This document shows, in pieces, positions 34,197 through 41,911 of a DNA stretch of 64,000 bases. This DNA comes from Pelagibius litoralis (GTDB lineage: Bacteria > Pseudomonadota > Alphaproteobacteria > Kiloniellales > DSM-21159), in NCBI GenBank assembly GCA_029287455.1, contig JARFRB010000092.1:1-64000 (forward strand), written 5' to 3'. A model generated the notes under the pieces. The model was not told the DNA's origin, made no database searches, and saw only the letters and a list, made by a program, of their open reading frames with translations. A program made the translations under genes and the position numbers. Numbering within the stretch: position 1 is the stretch's first letter; each line of letters opens with the position of its first letter.

Positions 34197-35792
34197 ATGC
34201 GAGATAGACACAGTATTGTTCCCGCCACGATTGTGGCGGGGTGTTTGGCTTTCGGGATTCATAGCGCCGCGGCGCCCGCGCAGGCGCAAGACCAGAAGCC
34301 AAACATCTTGGTTATTTGGGGCGACGATATCGGGCAATCCAACGTGAGCGCCTACACCAAGGGCGTGGTTGGCTACCGCACACCGAACATCGACCGCATC
34401 GCCTCGGAAGGCATGATCTTCACGGATTACTACGGCGAGCAAAGCTGCACGGCGGGGCGCTCCTCCTTTATCACCGGCCAAAGCGTCTTCCGCACAGGCC
34501 TATCCAAGGTCGGCCTGCCTGGCGCCGAGCTTGGCATGCGCACCGAGGATCCGACGATCGCGGCCTTGCTGAAGGCCGAAGGCTACGCGACCGGACAGTT
34601 CGGAAAGAACCATCTTGGGGACCGCGACGAGCATTTGCCGACCAATAACGGCTTCGACGTTTTCTACGGCAACCTTTATCACCTCAACGCCGAGGAAGAG
34701 CCGGAGAACGAAGACTATCCGGGCGACATGGTATTGGCGGACGGGCAGACCTTCCGTGAGAAGTTCGGGCCACGCGGTGTCATCAGCTCGCGCGCCACGG
34801 CCGATGGCGGACAGGAAATCGAGGACACCGGCCCGCTTACACGCAAGCGCATGGAGACCGTGGACGACGATACTTCGGACCGCGCCATCGCCTGGATACG
34901 CGAACAGCATGCCGCCGGCGTGCCCTGGTTTGTCTGGTGGAACGGAACGCGCATGCACTTCCGCACCCACGTTAAGGAGGAACTGCGCGGCATATCCGGC
35001 CAGGACGAGTACGCGGATGGCATGGTCGAGCACGACATGCACGTCGGCAAGTTCCTCGAGCTGCTGGATGAGCTTGGCATCGCTGATAACACGCTTGTCT
35101 TCTATTCCACCGACAACGGACCGCACATGAACACCTGGCCCGATGCGGCTTGGAGCCCCTTCCGCGGCGAGAAGAACTCGAACTGGGAAGGCGGCTGGCG
35201 GGTTCCGGCGGCAGTGCGCTGGCCCGGCAAGATCGAGCCCGGCAGCGTGAGCAATGAAATCGTCCACCACATGGATTGGTTCCCGACGATGCTGGCCGTG
35301 GCCGGCCGCTCCGACGTCAAGGATGAATTGCTCCAGGGTGGCGTGGAAGCCATCGGGCGCGAGTACAAGGTGCATCTCGACGGCTACAACATCCTGCCGC
35401 TTCTCACCGGCGAAACCGACAAGAGCCCGCGCCGAGAGATCTTCTACTTCTCGGACGACGGCGACCTCACGGCCCTGCGCTATGACGATTGGAAGCTGAT
35501 CTTCATGGAGCAGCGTGCGGCGGGGACATTGCTGGTCTGGCAGAATCCGTTTACGCCGCTGCGCATTCCCTACATCTTCCACCTGCGCCGCGATCCTTAC
35601 GAGCGGGCAACCATTACCTCCAATACCTACTACGACTGGCTTCTCGACCGGGCTTACTTGCTAGTTCCGGCTCAGGCCTACGTCGGCCAGTTCTTGGAGA
35701 CCTTCCAGGAGTTCCCGCCGCGCCAGAAAGCCGCGAGCTTCAGCCTGGATCAGGTCATGGATAAGCTCTCAAGCACGGTCGGCGCGAACTGA
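34197..35792 (+). CDS. Type I sulfatase (arylsulfatase family), exported
   Basis: 531 residues with an N-terminal signal peptide (about 1-30, ending APAQA-QD). The fold starts at KPNILVIWGDDIGQSN, where Asp43 and Asp44 are metal ligands. The active-site motif CTAGRSS at 84-90 carries Cys84, which becomes formylglycine; the variant C-x-A-G-R replaces C-x-P-S-R, as in a known subgroup. Later motifs are GKNHLGD, VFYSTDNGPHMNTWP and MDWFPTMLA. It would hydrolyse a sulfate ester in the periplasm; substrate unknown. ATG at 34197 has GGGAGG upstream. A formylglycine-generating enzyme is not in the window. Confidence 0.92.
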   Translation: MRDRHSIVPATIVAGCLAFGIHSAAAPAQAQDQKPNILVIWGDDIGQSNVSAYTKGVVGYRTPNIDRIASEGMIFTDYYGEQSCTAGRSSFITGQSVFRTGLSKVGLPGAELGMRTEDPTIAALLKAEGYATGQFGKNHLGDRDEHLPTNNGFDVFYGNLYHLNAEEEPENEDYPGDMVLADGQTFREKFGPRGVISSRATADGGQEIEDTGPLTRKRMETVDDDTSDRAIAWIREQHAAGVPWFVWWNGTRMHFRTHVKEELRGISGQDEYADGMVEHDMHVGKFLELLDELGIADNTLVFYSTDNGPHMNTWPDAAWSPFRGEKNSNWEGGWRVPAAVRWPGKIEPGSVSNEIVHHMDWFPTMLAVAGRSDVKDELLQGGVEAIGREYKVHLDGYNILPLLTGETDKSPRREIFYFSDDGDLTALRYDDWKLIFMEQRAAGTLLVWQNPFTPLRIPYIFHLRRDPYERATITSNTYYDWLLDRAYLLVPAQAYVGQFLETFQEFPPRQKAASFSLDQVMDKLSSTVGAN

Positions 35793-35810
35793 CCCGAATG
35801 TCTGTGCCGA

Positions 35811-35838
35811 CAGCCCCTCTTCCGCGGGAGAGGGGCTG
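35811..35838 (+). terminator. Strong stem-loop between sulfatase and HAD genes
   Basis: CAGCCCCTC pairs perfectly with GAGGGGCTG around a 10-base loop. It is followed only by GTTTG, so it may act as a partial terminator or an mRNA-stability element that lowers expression of the downstream HAD-octaheme genes relative to the sulfatase. Confidence 0.5.
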
Positions 35839-35859
35839 TTTGCCGCTTTGGAGGATGGG

Positions 35860-36837
35860 ATGTTTCTTCGCGGTCTTGTAATTCTCGCCTGCGCCTTTGC
35901 CGCGTTTCCTGCCTTGGCCGATCCCTTGCCGTCATGGAATGACGGGCCGGCGAAGCGCGCGATTTTGGAGTTTGTACTGGATGTCACCACCGAGGGCCGG
36001 CCGACCTATGTTCCGCCGTCCGATCGGATCGCTGTTTTCGACAACGACGGCACGCTGTGGAGCGAGCAACCCCTCTACGTGCAGCTCGCCTTCGCCCTCG
36101 ACCGGGTCAAGGCGCTGGCGCCCGAGCACCCGGAATGGCGGGACCAGGAGCCCTTCAAGTCGGTCCTCGCCGGCGATATCGAGGGCGTCAAGGCCAGCGG
36201 CATGGACGGGGTCGTCAAGATCATCGGCGCCACCCACGCCGGGAACACCACCGAGGAGTTCGAGGAGACCGTTGTCGAGTGGCTGGAAACCGTGCGCCAT
36301 CCGGTTTACGACCGGCCCTACACCGACCTGGTCTATCAGCCGATGCTGGAACTCCTGGAGTACCTGCGCGCCCAGGAGTTCAAGACTTTCATCGTGTCAG
36401 GGGGCGGGATCGCCTTCATGCGGCCCTGGACGGAGGCGGTGTATGGGATTCCGCCCGAGCAGGTGATCGGCTCGCGCATCAAAATGCAATACGAAGTTAG
36501 GGACGGCGTGCCTGTCATCGTCCGTTTGCCCGAAATCGACTTCGTCGACGACAAGGAGGGCAAGCCGATCGGCATCGAGAAGATGATCGGCCGACGGCCC
36601 ATCGCCGCGTTCGGAAACTCCGACGGCGACTTCGCGATGCTCGAGTGGACCACGGCGGGCGAGGGGAGGCGGCTTGGAGTTTTGATCCACCATGACGATG
36701 CGGAGCGGGAAAGCGCCTACGATCGCAACTCGCCAATCGGGCGACTCGACCGTGGCTTGGACGAAGCCCCCGAGCGCGGTTGGATCGTAACGAGCATGAA
36801 GAACGATTGGGCTGAAATTTTCCCACCGGCCCAGTGA
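35860..36837 (+). CDS. Exported HAD-superfamily phosphatase-like hydrolase
   Basis: 325 residues with a signal peptide (MFLRGLVILACAFAAFPALA, cut before DP). HAD motif I is VFDNDGTLW with nucleophile Asp61 and Asp63, motif II is the FIVSGGG segment and motif IV is FGNSDGDFAML. The family resembles periplasmic or lipoprotein HADs of the phosphoserine-phosphatase type; the substrate is unknown. ATG at 35860 has TTGGAGGATGGG directly upstream; the TTG at 35848 is rejected. Its TGA overlaps the GTG of the octaheme gene (GTGA), so the two are coupled. It follows the sulfatase on the same strand. Confidence 0.85.
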   Translation: MFLRGLVILACAFAAFPALADPLPSWNDGPAKRAILEFVLDVTTEGRPTYVPPSDRIAVFDNDGTLWSEQPLYVQLAFALDRVKALAPEHPEWRDQEPFKSVLAGDIEGVKASGMDGVVKIIGATHAGNTTEEFEETVVEWLETVRHPVYDRPYTDLVYQPMLELLEYLRAQEFKTFIVSGGGIAFMRPWTEAVYGIPPEQVIGSRIKMQYEVRDGVPVIVRLPEIDFVDDKEGKPIGIEKMIGRRPIAAFGNSDGDFAMLEWTTAGEGRRLGVLIHHDDAERESAYDRNSPIGRLDRGLDEAPERGWIVTSMKNDWAEIFPPAQ

Positions 36838-39107
36838 CGTTCCCGCTGGAATCGCCCTCGATTCTGGCGGCTCTCGCCGGCGCGAGCTTGGCATTGCTGG
36901 GTGCCGTGGCGGCGGAAGCACCTGCCGCGCTAGGCGCGGAGACAGAGGAAACACTCGCCGCGCCGGAGCATTCTCTGGTGAGCGAAGACTGCACCTCCTG
37001 CCACGCCGAACAAGCGGCGGCATGGGAGGCGTCACACCACTACCGCTCCATGCTTCCGGCGAGCGAGGGCTCTGTGCTCGGCGATTTCGACGAGCGCGTG
37101 GTGGAGCAGGATGGCCGCCCTGTGCGGTTCTTCCGGGAGAACGGCGGGTACTTCGTCGAGACTGAGGGCGAGGACGGCGCGGTGGGCGTCTTCGAGATTG
37201 CCTACACCTTCGGCTACGCCCCCCTGCAGCAGTACTTGATCGCGTTGCCCGACGGCCGCCTTCAGGCCCTGACCCTAGCGTGGGACAAGCACGCGGGCGC
37301 GTGGTTCGATCTCTATCCGGACCAGGAGTTCGCGCCGGGCGACGATCTGCACTGGACCGGGCAGCAAATGACTTGGAACTACATCTGTGCCGATTGTCAC
37401 TCGACGAACCTGCGCCGGAATTTCATGCCTGAGACCGCCAGCTACGAGACGACCTTCACCGAGGTGAATGTCGGCTGCCTGGCTTGTCACGGCGACAGTG
37501 TGGCTCACGTTGCCTGGGCGCAGGGCGACCGGGCCGGCGCGGCCCCGCCCATGCTGCTCGCGCAACCCGACCCGGACGCGGAGTTGCGCGTTTGCGGGCC
37601 TTGTCATGCCCGGCGTCAGAGCTTGTCGGACAGTTGGACGGCCGGCGCGCCGATCTTCGATCACTACGTGCCGGAAATACTGCGCGAGGCCTTGTATTAC
37701 CCGGATGGACAGATCGAGGAAGAAGTCTTCGTCTATGGTTCCTTCCTGCAAAGCCGCATGCACCGGGCGGGTGTGACCTGCTCCGATTGTCACGAGCCGC
37801 ACACCGGTGCCTTGCGCGCGACGGGAAACGCCGTCTGCACCCAATGCCACAGCGAGGCGCCCCCGGAGCGGTTTCCGGGGATCCTGCCCTTGGCCTACGA
37901 TTCACCGGCCCACCATTTTCATGAGCCGGGGAGCGAGGGCGCGCTTTGCGTCTCCTGCCACATGCCCGAGCGCACCTACATGCTCGTTGACCCTCGGCGC
38001 GATCACAGCTTCCGGGTCCCGCGGCCCGATCTCTCCGATGCCCTGGGCACGCCGAATGCCTGCATTCAATGCCACGCGGATCGAAGCAATGCTTGGGCCG
38101 CGGAAACGGTGCTGGAGTGGTACGGGCCGGACCGGCGGGACTCGCCACACTTCGGCGAAGCGATCCATCTTGGGCGGACCGGGGCTCCCGGTGCCGCCGA
38201 AGCTCTGGAAGCTCTTGCGCAAGACGAAACGCAGCCCGCCATCGCGCGGGCGACTGCGTTCAATCTCCTCGGGCGCTACCTAAACCCAGCGCGGTTTGCG
38301 GTGATGCGAGACGGGGTGCGCGATCCCGACCCCTTGATCCGCGTCTGGACCCTGCGGGGGCTGGACGCCTTACCTATCGAGGATCGGCCCCAGATGGCCG
38401 GCGACTTGCTGACGGACCCCACCTTGGCGGTTCGGGCCGAAGCCGCTCTTTTCTTGGCGCCGGTCCCGGACGAGCTTTTGACGGCCGAGCAGCGAGAGGC
38501 TTATGGCGCCGCGGCGCGCGATTTCCTCGCTGTGCAAGCGGCATCCGCCGAACGCGCCGAGGCGCAGCATTCGCTCGGTGTTTTCCACGATGCGCGCGGC
38601 GAGGGCAAGCAGGCCGAGGCGGCCTACCGCAAGGCCCTTGAGCGGGATCCGGGCTTCGTTCCCGCCTACGCCAATCTGGCCGAGCGTTATCGTCAACTTG
38701 GTGACGTGGGCCGGGAGGGAGCGCTGCTGCGCCGGGCGGTCCAATCGGCTCCAGAGGAAGCGGCCGCTCATTTCGCATTGGGTCTCTATCAAGTCCGGGC
38801 ACGCGACTATCAAGCCGCACTCGCTAGCCTGGAGCGCGCCAGGGAACTGGATCCAGACTCAGCGCGTTTCGCCTATGTGCACGCAGTGGCTCTTGATTCT
38901 CTCGGGCAGCGGCCCTTCGCCATCGAGAATTTGACCCAGGCCCTGGAGCGGCACCCCTGGGATCCTGACCTTCTGCGCACTCTAGCGATCCTTCTGGCGG
39001 AGTCCGGCGATGTCGAGAAAGCTCGGCCCTACGCGCAAAGACTTGTCGAGTTGGATCCTTTCGACCCCGACTCGCGTGGCCTGCTGCTCCAGCTCAAGGG
39101 CAATTAA
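36834..39107 (+). CDS. Octaheme c-type cytochrome with TPR repeats
   Basis: 757 residues starting with GTG at 36834 and a signal peptide of about 35 residues. Eight C-x-x-C-H haem sites lie at 53-57, 185-189, 215-219, 254-258, 316-320, 335-339, 372-376 and 410-414. After the haem domain come HEAT-like helices (about 430-560) and TPR repeats from about 575 to 750 (YRKALERDPGFVPAYANLAE, YQAALASLERARELDPDSA). A segment FGYAPLQQYLIALPDGRLQA between haems 1 and 2 is typical of cytochrome-TPR proteins related to cytochrome c554. It would be a periplasmic multi-electron carrier or reductase; the electron partner is unknown. It is translationally coupled to the HAD gene. Confidence 0.9.
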   Translation: MTFPLESPSILAALAGASLALLGAVAAEAPAALGAETEETLAAPEHSLVSEDCTSCHAEQAAAWEASHHYRSMLPASEGSVLGDFDERVVEQDGRPVRFFRENGGYFVETEGEDGAVGVFEIAYTFGYAPLQQYLIALPDGRLQALTLAWDKHAGAWFDLYPDQEFAPGDDLHWTGQQMTWNYICADCHSTNLRRNFMPETASYETTFTEVNVGCLACHGDSVAHVAWAQGDRAGAAPPMLLAQPDPDAELRVCGPCHARRQSLSDSWTAGAPIFDHYVPEILREALYYPDGQIEEEVFVYGSFLQSRMHRAGVTCSDCHEPHTGALRATGNAVCTQCHSEAPPERFPGILPLAYDSPAHHFHEPGSEGALCVSCHMPERTYMLVDPRRDHSFRVPRPDLSDALGTPNACIQCHADRSNAWAAETVLEWYGPDRRDSPHFGEAIHLGRTGAPGAAEALEALAQDETQPAIARATAFNLLGRYLNPARFAVMRDGVRDPDPLIRVWTLRGLDALPIEDRPQMAGDLLTDPTLAVRAEAALFLAPVPDELLTAEQREAYGAAARDFLAVQAASAERAEAQHSLGVFHDARGEGKQAEAAYRKALERDPGFVPAYANLAERYRQLGDVGREGALLRRAVQSAPEEAAAHFALGLYQVRARDYQAALASLERARELDPDSARFAYVHAVALDSLGQRPFAIENLTQALERHPWDPDLLRTLAILLAESGDVEKARPYAQRLVELDPFDPDSRGLLLQLKGN

Positions 39108-39109
39108 TC

Positions 39110-39123
39110 CATACTTTAGTATG
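39110..39123. repeat. Short inverted repeat after the octaheme gene
   Basis: CATAC-TTTA-GTATG, five-base perfect arms, starts 3 bases after the octaheme stop and lies 66 bases before the porin gene. It is not GC-rich and has no T-run, so it is a possible operator for the porin gene rather than a terminator. Confidence 0.3.
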
Positions 39124-39188
39124 CTTTAGGGCGAGTCTCCGGTAAGATCGCGGCCAGGGACTTCTCGGGGGTATTGGACGAGGCTGGG

Positions 39189-40487
39189 ATGATGAAGCGA
39201 TCCGGTGTTTGGGCCGCTTGGCGATTTGGAGTCGGTGCGGCCTACCTTGTGGCGTTGGCTTCGCTCGGTGGTGAGGCACGAGCCGGTGCGCTTTGGGCCT
39301 ACGAGGACGGTGGTCCCTCGGTGGGCACCGCCTCGGCCGGGCAAGCTGCCATGGCGCTGGATGCCTCCACGGTGCGCGGCAATCCCGCGGGCATGACGCG
39401 CTTGGAGGGCAACCAGATCCTGGTGGGAATCCAGCCTTTGATTCTGGACGCGCGCTTCGATCGGGACCGGGATTCGCCCTTTGGCGGCGGCAATGGCGGC
39501 CAGGCTGGCGCGGTCTTCCCAAGCGGCGGGCTGTACTATTCCCACAGCATCACCGAGGACTTCAAGGCGGGCTTGCTCTTCGGCTCCTATCTCGGGCTGG
39601 GGGTGGACTACGACAACGATTGGGCGGGCCGCTACTACTCTCAGGAAGCGACCTTGGGGACGATCAGCATCATCCCGGCGGCGGCCTACCGCTTCACGCC
39701 CTGGCTTTCCCTGGGCGGTGGTGTCGGCATGCAGTACGCCACCTTGGATCAGAGGGCGGCGATCAACAATCAGCCGACCGACGGAGCCGGCTTCCCGGAC
39801 GGCCAATTGAGACTGGACGACGACAGCTGGGCACCTGTCGGCTACGTCGGCGTTCTCTTGGAGCCAAGCGCCGACACCCGCTTCGGAGTCACCTACTTCA
39901 GCGAAGCCGATCACGAATTCAACGACGCCGTCGAATTGCGCGGCGTCGGCCCGAATTTGCAGCAATCGCTCGGGCGGCTGAACGGGGCGAGCGCCGACTT
40001 GGACATCACCATTCCTCAGAGCCTGATGGTGAGCGCCTTTCATCAACTCACCCCCAAGCTTGCCTTGATGGGAAATGTGACCTGGCAGGATTGGAGCCGC
40101 TTTGGGGAGACGAACGTCACCGTTGATTCGGCGAATACGACAAGCTTTACCCAAGACCGCAACTTCAACGACACCTGGCAGCTGGCCCTCGGCGCCATGT
40201 ACCGCATCGACCAGAACTGGCTGGTGTCCAGCGGCATCGCCTACGACACCTCTCCGGTGAAGAACAAGGACCGCACGCCGGATCTGCCGGTCGATCGCCA
40301 GATACGGCTTTCGGCGGGGGTTCAGTACTTCTTCACCGAGACCAACAAGATCGGCCTCGCCTATACCTACATGGACGCGGGCGACGCGGACATTCGCCAG
40401 TCCGGCCCGGTCAGGGGCACGGTGGAGGGTAACTACAGCTCCAACAGCCTGCACGCGATCGCCTTGTACACGAACTGGAAATTCTAG
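39189..40487 (+). CDS. OmpP1/FadL-type outer-membrane channel
   Basis: 432 residues with a signal peptide ending near GGEARAGA. The N-terminal hatch has the FadL landmark GTASAGQAAMALDASTVRGN, followed by PAGMTRLEGNQILVG; the rest is a barrel of about 14 strands ending in an aromatic Phe (ALYTNWKF). FadL proteins take up hydrophobic compounds such as fatty acids or aromatics. ATG at 39189 or the adjacent 39192 both work, with GAGGCTGGG upstream. It follows the octaheme gene on the same strand with an 81-base gap, which suggests the cluster deals with a hydrophobic, perhaps sulfated, substrate. Confidence 0.9.
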   Translation: MMKRSGVWAAWRFGVGAAYLVALASLGGEARAGALWAYEDGGPSVGTASAGQAAMALDASTVRGNPAGMTRLEGNQILVGIQPLILDARFDRDRDSPFGGGNGGQAGAVFPSGGLYYSHSITEDFKAGLLFGSYLGLGVDYDNDWAGRYYSQEATLGTISIIPAAAYRFTPWLSLGGGVGMQYATLDQRAAINNQPTDGAGFPDGQLRLDDDSWAPVGYVGVLLEPSADTRFGVTYFSEADHEFNDAVELRGVGPNLQQSLGRLNGASADLDITIPQSLMVSAFHQLTPKLALMGNVTWQDWSRFGETNVTVDSANTTSFTQDRNFNDTWQLALGAMYRIDQNWLVSSGIAYDTSPVKNKDRTPDLPVDRQIRLSAGVQYFFTETNKIGLAYTYMDAGDADIRQSGPVRGTVEGNYSSNSLHAIALYTNWKF

Positions 40488-40552
40488 ACGGCGCGTTACC
40501 CGACTCGCAGGAAGGTTTCGCCCAGATCACGAAACCCGCTAGTCTTCCGGCC

Positions 40553-41887
40553 ATGAGTTTCACGCCCTTCGAATCGACATTGTTCTCCGGCATCTTCAGC
40601 GACCCGGAGCTGGCGCGCATCCTCTCCGATCGATCCGCCGTCGAAAAGATGGTCAGGTTCGAGCGGGCGCTGGCGCTTGCCGAGGGTGCGGCCGGGGTCA
40701 TTCCGGCCGAAGCGGCGGCGGGGATCGATTCCGCCTTGCTGGATTACCTGCCCGATCCAAAAGCCTTGGCCGAGGGCACGGAGCGGGCGGGGGTCCCCGT
40801 TCCGGCATTGGTGGAGGCCCTGCGCGCCCGGGTTGGGGGCACGGCCGCCGGGTTCCTGCACTGGGGTGCCACCTCGCAGGATGTGATGGACACGGCACTC
40901 GTTCTGCAGCTTGGCGAGGCCCTGCGGATTTTCGAGGCGCGCTTGGACCGTGTGATCTCCGCACTTTGCGCCCTGGCGGAGGGGCACCGCCAAACCTTCA
41001 TGGTCGGGCGGACCCGCGGGCAGCAAGCCGCGCCCACGTGCTTTGGCCTCAAAGCCGCTAACTGGCTTTTGCCGTTGGTGCGCCACCGGCGGCGGTTGTC
41101 CGAATTGCGGCCGCGAGTCCTGGTGCTGTCCTTTGGCGGCGCCGTCGGGAACCTTTCGGTTTTGGGGGAGCAGGCGGCGTCCGTCGCGGACACGCTGGCC
41201 CGGACACTTAACTTGCGGGCCCCGCCGATCCCGTGGCATGCGCAGCGAGACGGCCTGATCGAATGTGCCTTCTGGTGCGCCCTCGTCACCGGCTCCTTGG
41301 GCAAGATCGCGCAAGACGTGCTGCTCATGTCTCAAAGCGAAATCGGCGAGCTGAAGGAGGGTGGGCAAGGCCGGGGCGGGTCGTCGACAATGCCGCAGAA
41401 GGCCAATCCCGTGCGCTCGGAGACGATCTTGGCGCTCACGCGCCACACGGTCGGATTGTCGGGCCAAATGGCGCAGACCGCGGTTCATGCCATGGAACGG
41501 GACGGCGCGGCCTGGCAAGGCGAATGGCTTGCGTTCGGCCAGATCCTGGGTGGCTGCGGGGCGGCCTTGATTCAGGCGGAAGCCTTGGTGTGGGATTTGC
41601 CAGTGGATCGCGGGCGTATGGCCGAGAATCTTGCCAATGCGAAGGGCTTGCCTTTCGCGGAGGCAGCAAGCTTTGCCCTGTCCGCCCATATGCCGCGCGC
41701 CGAAGCGCAAGCCTTGGTCAAGAAGGCCTGTATCGAAGTCGGACAATCGGGCCGCGACCTCATGGAGGTACTCGCCGAGATGAGCGAGATCAAGCTTGAT
41801 TGGGAGGCGCTCCGCGACCCGGAGACGCATCTGGGGACCAGCGGTGCCTTCATCGACCGCGCCCTTGGGGAAGCGCGGCGTCTTTAG
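40553..41887 (+). CDS. Fumarase/adenylosuccinate-lyase superfamily enzyme, PcaB-like
   Basis: 444 residues. The superfamily signature is GSSTMPQKANPVR at about 278-290; LHWGATSQDVMDTA and RTRGQQAAPTCFG are the other two active-site blocks. In length and motif spelling it is nearest to 3-carboxy-cis,cis-muconate cycloisomerase (PcaB), an enzyme of the protocatechuate branch of the beta-ketoadipate pathway. Adenylosuccinate lyase and argininosuccinate lyase fit less well. No other pca gene is nearby, so the role is uncertain. ATG at 40553; convergent with the CoxL-like gene. Confidence 0.8.
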   Translation: MSFTPFESTLFSGIFSDPELARILSDRSAVEKMVRFERALALAEGAAGVIPAEAAAGIDSALLDYLPDPKALAEGTERAGVPVPALVEALRARVGGTAAGFLHWGATSQDVMDTALVLQLGEALRIFEARLDRVISALCALAEGHRQTFMVGRTRGQQAAPTCFGLKAANWLLPLVRHRRRLSELRPRVLVLSFGGAVGNLSVLGEQAASVADTLARTLNLRAPPIPWHAQRDGLIECAFWCALVTGSLGKIAQDVLLMSQSEIGELKEGGQGRGGSSTMPQKANPVRSETILALTRHTVGLSGQMAQTAVHAMERDGAAWQGEWLAFGQILGGCGAALIQAEALVWDLPVDRGRMAENLANAKGLPFAEAASFALSAHMPRAEAQALVKKACIEVGQSGRDLMEVLAEMSEIKLDWEALRDPETHLGTSGAFIDRALGEARRL

Positions 41888-41911
41888 GCTCTTCGCCCGT
41901 CCGGCCGTGGC

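Noticed and set aside
40496-41830. 444-codon open frame on the minus strand
   Set aside because: Antisense to the PcaB-like gene, low-complexity translation without motifs.
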